64,000 bases of DNA, taken from assembly GCA_011800155.1 (NCBI GenBank), contig CM022374.1:2170001-2234000 (forward strand), in the 5' to 3' direction. Origin of the DNA: Flammulina velutipes (taxonomy: Eukaryota; Basidiomycota; Agaricomycetes; Agaricales; Physalacriaceae). How positions within the stretch are numbered: position 1 is the stretch's first letter; the number at the start of each line of letters is the position of its first letter. A model generated the notes under the pieces. That model made no database searches, was not told the DNA's origin, and saw only the letters and a list, made by a program, of their open reading frames with translations. Position numbers and translations under genes: made by a program. This document shows, piece after piece, positions 1-11,036 of this stretch.

Positions 1-680
1 TCTGTTGCGCGCCTTCCCAGCCGTTCGGATGCGATAGGACGAATTGTATATCGTGCTCGACGGCCTTCCAGAGGGCACTGCCGTTGGCGTGTGTATCGGT
101 GATGAAAGAGCGCGTACATTGGTACAGATAGCCCAGGAAATCGGCAAAGACGTGTACTGCAGATTTGTGGTACGGCAGGGGGCCCAAGTGCATGCCGTTC
201 ATATTGAGTTTCATGGTGCGGGGGCGGAGGCGCAGCTTGAATCTGGGATCGTCAGTGGTCGCTGAGCGACGCGATGTGGTCGACGCACAGTTCAGTCTTT
301 ATCCATTCCTCGTCTTCTGCGAGGGACATCATCGATGTCGTGTCCGCCTCTGCGCCTGCAGCCATCATCCTGCCTGCCTTGTCGTAGTACATAATGGAGG
401 GGATCTTTGAGTTTCCGGCGACATGCTCCTGGCCAGGAAATCTGAAAGGATAAGCGTGGTGAAGGTAAGAGGGAAAGGTGCAGACCTCGTAACGCCGTGG
501 ATCTTTGGTATTTCGCCCGGCTCGAGGATCGCATATGAGACCTGGGAATGGATCGTATTTGGCTTTGTTGGACGCGACGGACAGACTTACTCCGCTAAAT
601 GTTGTCCCGACGTCGAGTGCAATGACCAGCGAGCGGACGGGGCCACTGTAAGGCTTTCTAGTGTCCGCAGACTGCTTCAT
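1..680 (-). CDS. Hsp70-like (HSPA12-type) actin-like ATPase, N-terminal part, runs off left edge
   Basis: The start is taken at the ATG at 678-680, just ahead of the phosphate-1 loop (LVIALDVGTTFSGV). Three short introns give a continuous Hsp70-like reading: 542-590 (GTAAGT..CAG), 442-485 (GTCTGC..CAG) and 243-288 (GTGCGT..CAG with a CTGAC branch site). After splicing the protein reads ..FSGVSYAILEPGE.., ..GVTRFPGQE.., SKIPSIMYYD and WIKTELFKLRLRPRTM. This is the typical order of the large basidiomycete Hsp70-like family: ATPase loop, GQE..SKIP strand, then an FKL.LRP segment. Without splicing the frame breaks at each site. About the first 180 residues are present; the rest lies outside the window. 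These proteins have the actin/Hsp70 nucleotide-binding fold and usually lack a canonical substrate-binding domain. The substrate is unknown. Confidence 0.85.
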
Positions 681-1370
681 AATATACAACAGATAGCAAG
701 AGAGAAGGGTATCCGAACACGAGGACGCGTCCGTAATTATTATTGGCAACGAGGCTGGCGCATGGCCCGCCAAGGATTCGCACAAAAAATGGCGAAATAC
801 CAAAAGTTCGGACAAAAGTAGCCCGGAAGCCGGAGCCCAGTTCGGACAAGATCATGGTCTATCTCTTCCGTGCATTCTCTCGAACATGTATATCAAACCA
901 AATTAGGCAGAGAGTGAACAAGAGGCGCCGAGTCGCAAATTTCACAGGTGTGAAGTCACAATATACTTGCGATTAAGCAGCCCCGGACAGTTGTCCTCAT
1001 CATTTACAGCTTTCGTCCACTCTCATGATACACAATCTTGACACAATACTCTTCCTCCCGGAGGATAGGATTGTAACAGGCAAAAAACGCGAGGACCCGC
1101 CACTACACGTTATGAATGCATTCCTGGCATCGACAAAAGTCCCAGCTATCAAATATTCCGATTCGTTGACGTGCCTCGTTAAGTTACTCACCGGGACTTT
1201 GGGTTGTGGAACGGATTTTCCCCTCCTCATTTCTCCGTCTTCTAGTTCCTCTTTTTCTCTTGAATTGGGAGTGTCCAGTTAAGCTTACGGCCAGTCCATT
1301 ACTCCACCGATGCAAGCTCCAACTTCCCGTTCAGTCCAATTCCCTTGTTTCGGCTGCATTCTGTCAATGA
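681..1370. other. No gene seen
   Basis: Only short overlapping ORFs without family character occur here. The nonamer TTCGGACAA is present at 807-815 and 841-849, the second beside a CCGGAAGCCGG block. The same combination recurs at 4405-4443, which suggests remnants of a dispersed non-coding repeat. Confidence 0.4.
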
Positions 1371-2536
1371 TTGAGCACCGAGAGGCCACTGTTTGTCACA
1401 GACAACATTGCCGTGTACGAAACGGTCTGCCGACGGACCATCCCTCTAAAGAGCCAGCTCCTTGCTCTAGACGATGCACTTGTGCAGCATTGGATAGATG
1501 GCGCACAGTCCATTGTGGGCCCATATTCAATCACGGTCAAGTCCTATCTCTCTGGAAAAAGTCGTCAGCACTTCTCGATATTCAGACAGAGTAACCCAAC
1601 CATCGAACCGCAAATCGAAGGACGGTCATACTTCCCTACAATCTGTCGAGAGCATCCTGGGTACGCTCTCATGGAATGGTGAGGTCCAGCACGGTGGTTT
1701 CGCTTCACCGCACATAAATCCATCCAGCTCCTGCGCCCCGTCAAACTCTGCGACGGCATTGCCCAGACGATGAGAGCCTGACTCCTCCATCATCATCGCT
1801 GCCTCCCGTCATGCAGGTGGTTGTGTCGCGACAGCAGTCTCGTGCTGACGCCAAGCTTCCTCCTTCGTTGGCTGCGTATTGGAAACGACGCCGAAGGTAG
1901 ATCCCTGTGCTTCATATGGACCATGAAATTTCTGTTTGCGTCGACTTCGGAGTACACAAGCTGAGTTATGGTGAGTTTAAATAATACACAAGAACGAGAA
2001 AGTGCCGACATACAATCCCAGGAGATTCACTACCCAAGTTTCCGGCGCCCAAAGCTTGCGGATATTCAAAAATGACTCTAGGCACAGCACAATAACCATT
2101 CGAGGAAAGGAGGAACAGCCTCTATGGTACATCTGGGGCCTGTCCGCCTTGCGAGTATCCATCAACGGAGACGCGTGGGATCGTCATGCAACGATGACTC
2201 CTCATCTTCTCAGCATTTACAATAAACCTGTTAGGTACGTGCACAAAATCATCGAGGGATGATCACACTCACCATTGTCAGACGTAATCCTGCGTGTGCC
2301 AGACGCTCTACGTACCATCGACACAGAATGCTGGCCCTTCCGTTTCATATACACACTCTGGAACTTTATTTCAGTTCGGGTCCATTAGGCTCTATGACCA
2401 GCGCACGCCAATATATTTGTTATTCCGAGTGCGAAGGAGCATCGAGGATGTCAAGAAAGAAGACCTCGAGATTTGGTGCCTCGGACCGTACTTGGATTTC
2501 CGATATTCCACCCTCCGTATCGTCGAATTAGAGTAG
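1371..2536 (+). CDS. Unrecognised, probably multi-exon or decayed gene
   Basis: Several plus-strand stretches look coding but lie in different frames. One opens near 1371 (PLFVTDNIAVYETV...ALDDALVQHWIDGAQ). A Ser/Pro-rich stretch lies near 1770-1895 (..LTPPSSSLPPVMQ..). A third begins at about 1919 (EISVCVDFGVHKLSYG), followed by a clear GTGAGT donor at 1971. Terminal stretches lie at 2002-2240 and 2294-2536 (..IYLLFRVRRSIEDVKKED..). Plausible splice sites exist (GTGAGT at 1971, CCCAG at about 2021, GTACGT at 2235, TTTCAG at about 2372). I could not assemble one uninterrupted model and recognise no domain. It may be a real lineage-specific gene or a pseudogene. Confidence 0.3.
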
Positions 2537-2645
2537 CACAGCTGATTGTAGTTCGAACCAAATAAGACCTTTCAAATATTCTGTGAGCCAAGAAGAACGC
2601 ATAAGCCACATGCAAAAAGAAAAAGAACAAGGATAAGTATACGAT

Positions 2646-3357
2646 TCAATAATTTCGCGACTTGCGATTGGATTCCCGTTCTCTAGATCGTTCTCTGCGT
2701 CCATCTCTGTCTCTTTCGCGGTCACGGTGGCTACTACGTCGACTTGAGTCCGCGTCTTCGCGATGCCGTCTGTCGCGGTCGCGGTCGTCGTCTCGTCGAC
2801 TCGACCTGTCCTTTTCGTTCCTACGGTCGCGGGAGCCCCGTCTCGACGGTCGTGTGGAATCCGTTGCGCGCCGAGGAGAGACAGACCGTTCCCGCTTATC
2901 TGAACCTTCCCTCGCCACCTTTACAAGTGGGACATACTTGTGATCTTGCTGCTTGGGCTTCAGGTTCCTCTTCGACCCATAGTCGTACACCTCCTGCTCC
3001 TTCGCGCCAATACCAAGTAAGGCTGGTCTGCAAGTAAAGCTCAACTATGCCTTTCCCCGGTTTCCTCGATGCTGCTTGGCCTTCCTTCCATCTCATTCCG
3101 CGAAGCATTGCAGCGCCGAATTGTGACACCGGGATGCGGTCGTAGTCGTTCAACGTGGCAGGCTCTGGCAGCTCGTCGACATCCTGCTTGTAAGTGTCGT
3201 CCTCATTCGCAGGCGTCGGTATAATATCGATCAAAGGCCCGTCTCCGCTGTGCGCGTTGCCAGAGAGAATGGCACGCAACGCTAGTTCATCCTCCGTCAA
3301 CTCCTCTTTGACGACCTCCATATTCGTGAAAAACACTGGATAATCTCCTGAAACCAA
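2646..3357 (-). pseudogene. SPP2: SPP2/GPKOW-type spliceosomal G-patch protein, 5'-truncated and frameshifted
   Basis: Minus-strand reading gives VKEELTEDELALRAIL, then the G-patch-like block YDRIPVSQFGAAMLRGMRWKEG (21 residues across the block, key residues GAAMLRGM), then GKGIV. In a second frame it continues RPALLGIGAKEQEVYDYG, VPLVKV and a long Arg/Ser/Asp-rich tail ending at 2646. This order is diagnostic of SPP2, which activates the DEAH helicase Prp2 in the spliceosome. Two defects are visible. Between GKGIVELYLQ and RPALLG (about 3030-3050) the frame shifts by one base, and no normal-sized intron can repair it: the only GC..AG or GT..AG span is about 20 nt. The N-terminal region before VKEELTEDE is absent upstream. 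SPP2 function should be essential, so an intact copy is expected elsewhere. A micro-intron or sequencing error is the alternative for the frameshift. Confidence 0.6.
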
Positions 3358-3369
3358 CGAAGGATATGA

Positions 3370-3690
3370 CTTTCACGGACATCCTCGCTTCCGTAGAGGA
3401 CGATGACGAACAGAAAAATACCTGAGGAGCTAACGGTGAAAGAGGACAGAAGTAAGATTCCCAGAAACAATGATTACCGAGACCGTAGAGGACATACCTA
3501 TGGATGTTGATACTGTCTTAACTGATACGACACAAAGGCAAGTCAGAAAAGCAGAGTGCCTTTTTTGACACCTCTGTTTCCTCTGCTAGCAAGCAAAACA
3601 CAACGACGAAGAAGATATCGTTGGAGGGAATGCAGGAAAGAAGAAGCGTACAGCGTCACCAGTGGGATTATTGGTTTGAGCCGTGATGCA
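3370..3690 (+). pseudogene. Decayed plus-strand coding fragments
   Basis: Short plus-strand pieces in different frames have a nuclear-protein flavour. There is an acidic piece at about 3369-3423 (FTDILASVEDDDEQKNT). A second piece from about 3471 reads ITETVEDIPMDVDTV. A basic piece near 3610-3677 reads ISLEGNAGKKKRTASPVG. None forms an ORF with a clear start and splice sites. They abut the truncated SPP2 copy, so this looks like a degraded junction of rearranged sequence. No function can be assigned. Confidence 0.3.
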
Positions 3691-4540
3691 CGTCCAGAGT
3701 GCACAGAGAGCTGCAGACAGTGGCTAGGTTGACTAAAAGAAGTGACTGATGTCGAAAGACAAGATTCTGGCCATCGATGGACGGGCTGAGTTCTGATAAG
3801 TGTTTCCGTGCAGTCAGATGCTCTAATTGCAACACAAGAACAATTGATCTCCATAGCGTAGAACAAGTCCCGATTTCGAGACCACTATGAGGATTGTCGA
3901 AAGAGAAGACAGAAAAAGCCAAAATGACGGCTCACATACAAGTCTCCGGCACTTCCCCCGAAGTTTCCCACGGTAGTGTAAAATCGAGGGAACCACGTCC
4001 TTCGCCTTGTATAGGACTGACATCTACCAATGACTCTCAGATTACTTTATATCTGTGTGTCGAACGGGTTACGTGGTGGAGGCTCTAGGTCGATTCACTG
4101 TATTGCCAAGGAGCGTTATAACCATTGACAACTTAATCAATCCGCACTCCTCAGCTCAAAGATGGTTTTGCACTCACTGAATCGGGTCTGCTGGTTGGGC
4201 GACGTAAACTACAGAAAGCAATGTCCCAATACAAGAAATGTCGTGGGGGTCACCGGTGACGCAGGGAGTGATGAGGAAGGAGACAATTAATTTTGGTGCT
4301 GGTTCGAATGCTGTATATACATATTCGACGTACAAAAACATATCTAGAGCAGTCACAAGGTTTCTGGGAAACCCCAGGGACTTTTTACTACGCCACAGCC
4401 CGAATTCGGACAATGGAGGTAGGCCGGAGGCCGGTTCGGACAAAACGGCCTTATAATGGGCGTTTTGGCGTTCGTACAAAAAGTTAACGTAAAACTGGCA
4501 AAAATCGACAATTTGGGATCTTGCTTTGCTACCTATTACA
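3691..4540. other. No gene seen; repeat remnants
   Basis: I see no credible gene on either strand. Near 4400-4448 there are two copies of TTCGGACAA flanking a GGCCGGAGGCCGG block, matching the arrangement at 807-849. Confidence 0.4.
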
Positions 4541-5403
4541 TACTATCATGCCCTGTGTCATGGTTAGTCACCCACTTGTGGTTAACTCGTTGATCCTGGC
4601 CGTGAACGTGGATGGTTTTGCTCCGGATAAAGTGCATATCGTAGGTACTGCGGTATATTATATTTCTATGAAAGTTGGGAGCGATATGTAAGCTAGAACT
4701 ATTGCCAGTTGCCAGATAGTCGATCAAAAAAGTGAGTCCAAATGAAGAACTCGAGCTAGAGAGCTCGCAAGGGCTAGTAAAAATTGCGGGGAAGTTGAAA
4801 CATGTAGATATAGTGTATATACCACGTTTCAATGTCTTACATTTATATTCCGGGTGATGTGCGAGCGCCAGGACACCCATCGATGAGCTCAAGAACAAGA
4901 GCGTGACTTTTTGATGATGCCCTTTTACAACTCCGCTCGGCGCTGTGATGCGACGATCAGGTTGGCGTTGGCGGCGGTCGGAAATCAAATCTGGCATTAG
5001 CGGCATTGACAGCCATTGATGGCCATTGTGACTGAGCGTGACGAGATTGTCTTGAGCGCCTCAATAGGTGTCCTGGTGTTCGCACAAAGCCTGTAATATG
5101 AATGTAAGACATTGAGACGTGGTATATACACTATATCCACATGTTTCAACTTCCCCGCAATTTTTACTAGCCCTTGCGAGCTCTCTAGCTCGAGTTCTTC
5201 ATTTGGACTCACTTTTTTGATCGACTATCTGGCAACTGGCAATAGTTCTAGCTTACATATCGCTCCCAACTTTCATAGAAATATAATATACCGCAGTACC
5301 TACGATATGCACTTTATCCGGAGCAAAACCATCCACGTTCACGGCCAGGATCAACGAGTTAACCACAAGTGGGTGACTAACCATGACACAGGGCATGATA
5401 GTA
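4541..5403. mobile_element. Fold-back / long-TIR element, copy 1
   Basis: The left arm, read from 4541 to about 4845, is the near-perfect reverse complement of about 5100-5403. Weaker complementarity continues inward to about 4905 and 5036. The arms enclose a short loop of about 130 bp. The termini are TA-CTATCATGCCCTG.. and ..CAGGGCATGATAG-TA. A TA dinucleotide therefore flanks CTATC ends on both sides, as expected for a Tc1/mariner-type TA target duplication (inference from family habit). The arms carry no convincing transposase; the small ORFs are mirror images on both strands. It is probably a non-autonomous element. The near-identity of the arms implies recent formation or arm homogenisation. 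Confidence 0.8.
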
Positions 5404-5493
5404 TGGGGGTCCTCCTTGAGATCCACCAGACTCTGTCGTCGGATAACAAACATCACTGATTATCACCATTTCCCGGTGTTTGCCCGGTAGTAT

Positions 5494-7009
5494 TTGCAAC
5501 AAATGTCCCTGCTGCCCCTACGCGAGTTGTACGACACCACCGTCGAGTTCTTTGCACTCCGCAGTCTACCCCTCGTGCAACCAGCCTCCCCCTGCGACTC
5601 CGACTCTGAGGCTCATTCACCACTGCGCCACTCCAGGACCCTTACCCCCGTTCCCGACCCTATTGCAAAGCTTACTCGAGAGTGCGCTTCCTTACGTGAA
5701 AAATTAGACACTGCCGCCATTGCTAACGCATGCACCTGCTCCCCATCCTCGTCTGGTTCAAGAGTACTAGCACCCATGTCGCTCCGACGTGATCTCGAGG
5801 AGGCCCGCAGAGATCTGTCCCATGCAAAAACAGAGATGTCCAAGCTCGAAGCGCGGTGTCGCTTGCTGGAAAAGATGCTCAAAGATACAAAGTCGCTGCT
5901 CAAAGCGAGAGATGCGGAGATTGCGTCCAGGGCACGAGAAAGGCGGCGCAGCGCGGGGAGCGGAGACGACGCTAAGCGGAGATCTGGCGACGTCGAAATG
6001 ACTCCGTCGACGCTTGTAGACGAGGAGAAGGCCTTGTCCAAGAGCACAGAGGTCTTTATGACCAAGAGCGACAGCTGGTCGGGCGCTCAGGTCCTTCAGG
6101 CCGTCCAGGATCTAAACTCGGAAATCCTCCAATTCGCTGCTTCAGCCACAGAGCTATCCACATTCGACAAACCATCCCATTCTTCATTGTCGTCCAAAGC
6201 AACGAACCAAGCGGTCCAGGAGACTGCATCCCGGCTAGGTCCCAATCTCGCCCGCATACTCTCCACGAGAGATCATTCGCAAGACCCGATGCTCGTGCAG
6301 CTGGCGTTGCAAGGGTGCATCTCGACCTGTGTTGCGCGCGCGCTCACGCCGTTTTGCATGGGGTTTCCTTCCAAGCCGGATGGGATATTATCACAGATCT
6401 ATGCGCACATGTTTATGGCTGGTGAGTGAATCTGAAATATCTGCCCTGTGCGACACGTTGTTTAAGCGACTGCTAGAATCACAGCCTACTTCGTCGAGGT
6501 GGCGCGCGCTGACACACCGGCATATCCACACGATGTATCCCTACCTCAACGACTATTCGATAAACGAGCTGTCGGAGACTATGTACCGGTGGTCTGCCGA
6601 TATTCTATTTATTGCTGGCTGCCCTACAACAGATCGATATTCACTCTCTACGCGCGAGGGTATGCGGGCACGATTTGGCGACCAGATCAAACGCATAGCA
6701 AAGACCGTCTCGCGATTAGCGCAGGTTACTCGGGAGGAAATCATGTCGACGCGCTTTGAAATCATTGCCGTCGAGAATGACGGTGGCTTTGACTCTCGAC
6801 GTATGACGGACGCATTTGGAGAATATGGGTCGTCGCGGGGAGCGATATTAATTACAACGGAAGTTGGACTGCGTTGTAATACACGCAAAGATAGCCCAGA
6901 CAAGGTGGACGTTGACGGGCCGACGCTTGTGCCAGAGATCGCGCAGCGCATTCTGTTGCAACCGAAAGTCGTGTTGGATTCTGTAGTGGACTTGATAGAT
7001 CCCAAGTAA
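5494..7009 (+). CDS. Coiled-coil protein of unknown function
   Basis: Two exons, 5494-6421 and 6477-7009, are joined by a 55-nt intron (GTGAGT..CTAG) that restores ..YAHMFMAESQPTSSRW... The start is the first ATG (MQQMSLLPLRELYD); the ATG at 5503 is equally possible. The protein is about 486 aa. It has a Ser/Pro-rich N-terminus, a heptad-rich coiled coil at about residues 100-160 (RRDLEEARRDL, KLEARCRLLEKML), a basic Ser-rich linker, and a C-terminal predicted helical domain (RHIHTMYPYLNDY, LSETMYRWSADILF). I recognise no named family. Ordinary codon use and a clean intron argue for a real, probably basidiomycete-specific gene. The coiled coil suggests oligomerisation or scaffolding, which is inference only. 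Confidence 0.7.
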
Positions 7010-7721
7010 GCATTATAGTCATTTTATACGATGTACATAGGATTAGTGCTAATGTAATAGGTTACGGGTGTGACCGTGCCAAGTACAAGTAAGGTTGACC
7101 TCTAACCATCACCAGCTCGCCCGCCGAGGCCCAGCTGAAATCTGTAAAATCAATCTTCATCTGTTACTTCCAACGCTTCTTTCTTCTGTGCTGGCCTCGA
7201 TTGCTTGACGTCCGCGATGCTCGTCGGATTATCAACGATCCAGGCTGCCCGAGTCGCAATAACAGCAAGCAACGCCATCGTGATGGTAATTTCCAGGCTC
7301 CCTTTGTGAAGAGAAGTCGACCGTGCGCATATCGCCAAGACGAAATACGGCTGAGGGATGAACAGGTGGCGCTGGGCGCGCTGGCAACGAGGCTGAGGAT
7401 CCCAGATACGTCCTACAACATGCAGCTGCGCCGAAGCGACGTTGCTTGGGCGTCCACGCTGCAACATATCCAAGACCGACTCGTTGGCCCAGTCGACCAG
7501 TCGAGGCAGCTTCGGACCAAATCGGACAATCAACACTGCAGCCTTCCGTCTCTCCACGCAAAGTCCCAAAAGGTACCTCCGGATAATGATTAGGGCTACG
7601 CTTTTTTTTCTGACATCATCAGCTATAAAAACCTTTGCTTCGCCGGCCACTAATCATAGCCTTTCCGGTCAACTTCCTACGTGCGTGTATCTCTTCCCAA
7701 CGTCCTCGTTGCTAAACTGGC
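7010..7721. other. Ambiguous region with a minus-strand ORF
   Basis: A minus-strand open frame at 7150-7650 ends ..QKKEALEVTDED and contains one hydrophobic segment (MALLAVIATRAAWIV). A plus-strand frame at 7201-7593 overlaps it fully. Neither has a recognisable domain, so I do not commit to a gene. If real, the minus-strand frame would be a small single-pass membrane protein. Confidence 0.3.
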
Positions 7722-9087
7722 ATGCAGGCAATCATGCAGGTCGCGCCCAATAGCTGGCATTTACTCCCTCAGGAGCTCGTCGACGCGGTCATAGACCAAA
7801 ATCAGAACGACCTCCCTACCCTCCGTGCATGCTGTCTAGTGAACTCAAGCTGGACCCCTTCCGCCCAGCGCCATCTCTTCTCTCATGTACACTTCGCGCA
7901 CAACTCCCCGTCGCATCACTATCGCGCAAAGTCACCCAAAACATCCCATCAAATACAACGTTTCTACGACCTCATTGTAGAGTACCCTCATCTCGCACTT
8001 CTCGTCAAGAGCGTAGAGGTCGAGCCCCTCCTTGACGCGTCTCAAGAAGAGTGCCTCGGTCTCACCCTCCACAAACTCACCAACCTCGAGCGTATATCCC
8101 TCGACTTGGGAGGCTACTACTGGGACGAGCTCTCGCAGTGCATGCGAGATGCCCTTCTCAACACCTTCAAATCTCCCCGCATAACCAATTTGGAGCTTCG
8201 CGAAGGCTTGTTTTTCCGCTGCGCCGACTTTCTCGCATTGTTGGGTGCCTGCGAGCACCTGAAGCGTCTGTCACTCTTCTACTTGTCTTGTGATGACCTC
8301 GAGGACATTATCGAGGCCCCGGAGGCTTCTCTACCAAAGGGGATGAATCTCCAGCTCGATTCGCTCACTTTGAGTTTGTACGAGCATTCGTATCTTCCCC
8401 TGATGCACCGTCTTCTCCAACTCGGAGAGTCCATGGATCTTTCTCGTCTCCATCGCCTGTCGGTACTTACCGCGGGCACCGGTCATCTCAACGAACGAAT
8501 CGAGACCACGAAGGAGATTCTCAGGCTCAACAGCCATTCTCTCGAGCACCTTGTTTTGAATGTGTGTCTGGGTGGTGAGTTATTCTTGTCCATATCAGAT
8601 GAACATCATGCTTATTGACACCAATCAGAACCTCTTTCAAAACTAATCGATGTCACCCAGCTCCGTTCTATTCAAGTCAAGCTCTGGTGGGTGCGTTCTG
8701 ACCAGCACACAGACGCGGTTGAATGGCTGCGGTGGCTGACGGAGACGTTTGGTGACCTGGCGAAGCACCGAGTGGAGGAGGTGACGTTCGAGGTGTTCTA
8801 CTGCGGGGAGCTGACGAATCATACTGAGGAATGGAATAAATTGGATGATGTCCTAGCTGGGATGCAGTCTTTGATGAGGGTCGACGTCAAGCTGGATCGG
8901 TATGATGGAGCCAAGGGGAGGTGGATGTACTACAATGAATACCCCGCGAGCGTCGCTGAGGACGTTCGCAGGATTCTTCCGAATGTTGCTCGGAGGCGTA
9001 TTCTGTCGCATAAGGTGAGTTTTGTGCGGATGGGGTATCTCGGTTTTCTGACCGTTCTTTCAGACTGCTGCGAACTATCCGTCGTGA
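7722..9087 (+). CDS. F-box/LRR-like protein
   Basis: Three exons: 7722-8574, 8629-9014 and 9064-9087, joined by GTGAGT..CAG introns of 54 and 49 nt. The second join gives the short tail ..SHKTAANYPS. The N-terminus has the basidiomycete F-box-like pattern: LLPQELVDAVIDQ..NDLPTLRACCLVNSSW..RHLF. Irregular leucine-rich repeats follow (LTNLERISLDLG, HLKRLSLFYLSC, LQLDSLTLSLYEH). The total is about 420 aa. Such proteins may act as substrate receptors of SCF ubiquitin ligases through Skp1. The large mushroom families of this type are mostly uncharacterised, so the target is unknown. Translation may begin at the ATG at 7722 or 7737. Confidence 0.8.
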
Positions 9088-9460
9088 TCAGTTGCTTTCG
9101 TATTGCACGTTTTCTCTTTCTCCAAGTTCTCGACCATGTCCATTGCTCCCAGCTCATCATGATATCGATATGCCATGTTTCTTTAGATACCACTAGACTT
9201 TTATATATATCCCAATAGATGCGAAGGTTAGTTAGTGTACGCACATGTATGTAATGTTTCTCTCGGGTTGTGCGATGGCGCACTTCATGTTATAATTTAC
9301 CTATAGACGTTTCTCCCCCAAGTACATATACCTAATTATATCACTCTTTGCATTTATAGAGCAGAACAAAAGACAATCGAAGTTGAAGAGACCGTCACTG
9401 TATTGGAGTCGATTTTCACGTGCGCAGCATTGCTCTTCTCCGCTGACGGCCACTATACCA

Positions 9461-9685
9461 TTACCAGTCACAGTCAATCGACCGTAACCGTTCGTGCTGG
9501 ATGTTCATTTCTACCGTGTCTAGGGCTACATCGGCGATGCAAATGAGTCCGTCATCTCCAGCTTCATAGCGGCCTGGCAAAGGAAATATCCAGGCTGCGA
9601 AGGATAGCCTTCCAACCGATAACCACCCGTGCACATAGTCAGGTGGAATATCTGGCGAGATGGATGAGCCGCCTGTCGACGTCGA
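9461..9685 (-). CDS. C-terminal exon of an unrecognised minus-strand gene
   Basis: From a TTCCCAG acceptor at about 9686-9692, a 75-codon frame reads SISPDIPPDYVHGWLSVG, LPGRYEAGDDGLICIADVA and ..RLRSIDCDW, then stops at 9461-9463. The amino-acid make-up is convincingly coding. An upstream minus-strand frame at about 9735-10013 can be joined in phase through a GTAGCT donor (..KRRSTSLS|STSTGG..). That frame overlaps plus-strand coding sequence described in the next entry. I therefore list only the terminal exon. No family is recognised. Confidence 0.4.
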   Translation of the reverse strand, partial: STSTGGSSISPDIPPDYVHGWLSVGRLSFAAWIFPLPGRYEAGDDGLICIADVALDTVEMNIQHERLRSIDCDW

Positions 9686-9984
9686 CTGGGAATTTATCGA
9701 TATCTTTGAGCTCTCGGATCTGCCAAGCTACGGACAAAGATGTGGAGCGACGCTTGAGCCTCTTGGACTGTAGATTCACCAATCTAAAGCCTGAGATGCT
9801 TCCGAACGCGTCGAAATCGCGTCGAGGACTATCCTGTTCACGATGCCTCCAGGCGGGTCTCGCGCCAGAATCCCTAGTAGAAACACTTTCGCCTACGGTC
9901 ATCTTACTATCGCCACGGGCCGCTATACAAAGTTCGTTGAGATCCTTATGGACTTGTCTATAATCTATGTCCTCACATTTATAG

Positions 9985-10621
9985 TGGGTCTCGACACACC
10001 TATCTATCTCCAAGATTCTGAGGCCCGATGACCTGGATTTGGCTAAGGAAGCACTTGTCGATCCAGGCGTTTTGTATAGAGAGTCAGAAGGACGGCTCGG
10101 AAAGGTTTACGTTCCTTGGTATGACATTGACAAGGCTTTGGGAAGGACTTCGCAACTTTATCAGGCCCTTATGCCGGCAGTGAGCTCCTTGTGTGTTTCT
10201 CGCCGCTTCCTCCACATGGGTGATACCCCCTTCCTAACAATGGAAGATCGATAAACTCGTGTAAGCAAGGGCATTCTGCCACCACTTGACAGTCGCAGGC
10301 CAACGTTCTGGTTTCTTAGAACTTTAAATGGAGATGAGCGGCGACAGATGGAGGCTCCAACACACGCAAAAGGCTTCTACGAGACTCCACGGCAAATTTC
10401 GATGCATCGCGTTCTTCTCACACAATGCGAGAGACGGAGCGCCTACATGGTAGGTGTGATTCATCATACGGAAGGCATGTGTTAAGTCGCTATTCTTGTA
10501 TTCCTGTGACTGACGGATTACTTGTTGTTTTCAGAAAGTATTGTCTCCTGTAGATTGTACACCGCCAAAGAGCCTGCATCCGGATATCACCCGCATCAAA
10601 TTTGAGGAACCCAGGTTTTGA
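9985..10621 (+). CDS. Unrecognised multi-exon gene, 3' portion
   Basis: Four exons join in phase: about 9985-10179, 10247-10260, 10299-10449 and 10535-10621 (stop TGA). The reading runs KILRPDDLDLAKEALVDPG.., VPWYDIDKALG, LYQALMPA|IDKLV|PTFWFLRTLNGDERRQ.., QISMHRVLLTQC.., and ..LHPDITRIKFEEPRF. The second exon is only 14 nt; skipping it puts a stop in frame, which supports its use. The 5' end is uncertain. A candidate upstream frame at 9643-9963 overlaps the minus-strand ORF above, and no start codon is obvious downstream of it. No domain is recognised. Confidence 0.5.
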
Positions 10622-11036
10622 TGATTCGTCGGCAATGGGTGATCGCCACCTGGAGTCCAGGTTTCGGCAATAACTGGCTTGCACATCCCAGGCCAGCTGG
10701 TCGCCGCCGTTTTTCAATGGAGCGGCCACATTGATCCTGACGTGGGAACCATATCAGAGTAGAATTGAGTAAATCGCTTTAGAATAGCAATTTTTTTATA
10801 TGATACGTACTTTATCGTTCAGTACTACTGCAAAACAAGTGAATCTACGCGATTCAAGAGAATGGTAGTGAGTTAGCACTGTCTGGCAAGAGGCGGCGAA
10901 GCGGCGATCAAGAGAAATGCTTGATGCCGTCGGCACGTGACGAATTGGTTGATCTTCGGGCAAAAAATTACAAGTCCAACTTCAACCCGTACCACCACCA
11001 CCTGTCATCTGTCTTCCGTCTTCGAGGTCCAAGGGC
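10622..11036. other. Intergenic, nothing seen
   Basis: Only short ORFs occur on both strands. An AT-rich stretch near 10770-10815 precedes the next plus-strand gene. Confidence 0.4.

Noticed and set aside
7150..7650. 166-codon minus-strand ORF with a membrane-like segment
   Set aside because: It is overlapped by an equally open plus-strand frame and has no recognisable motif, so strand and reality cannot be decided.
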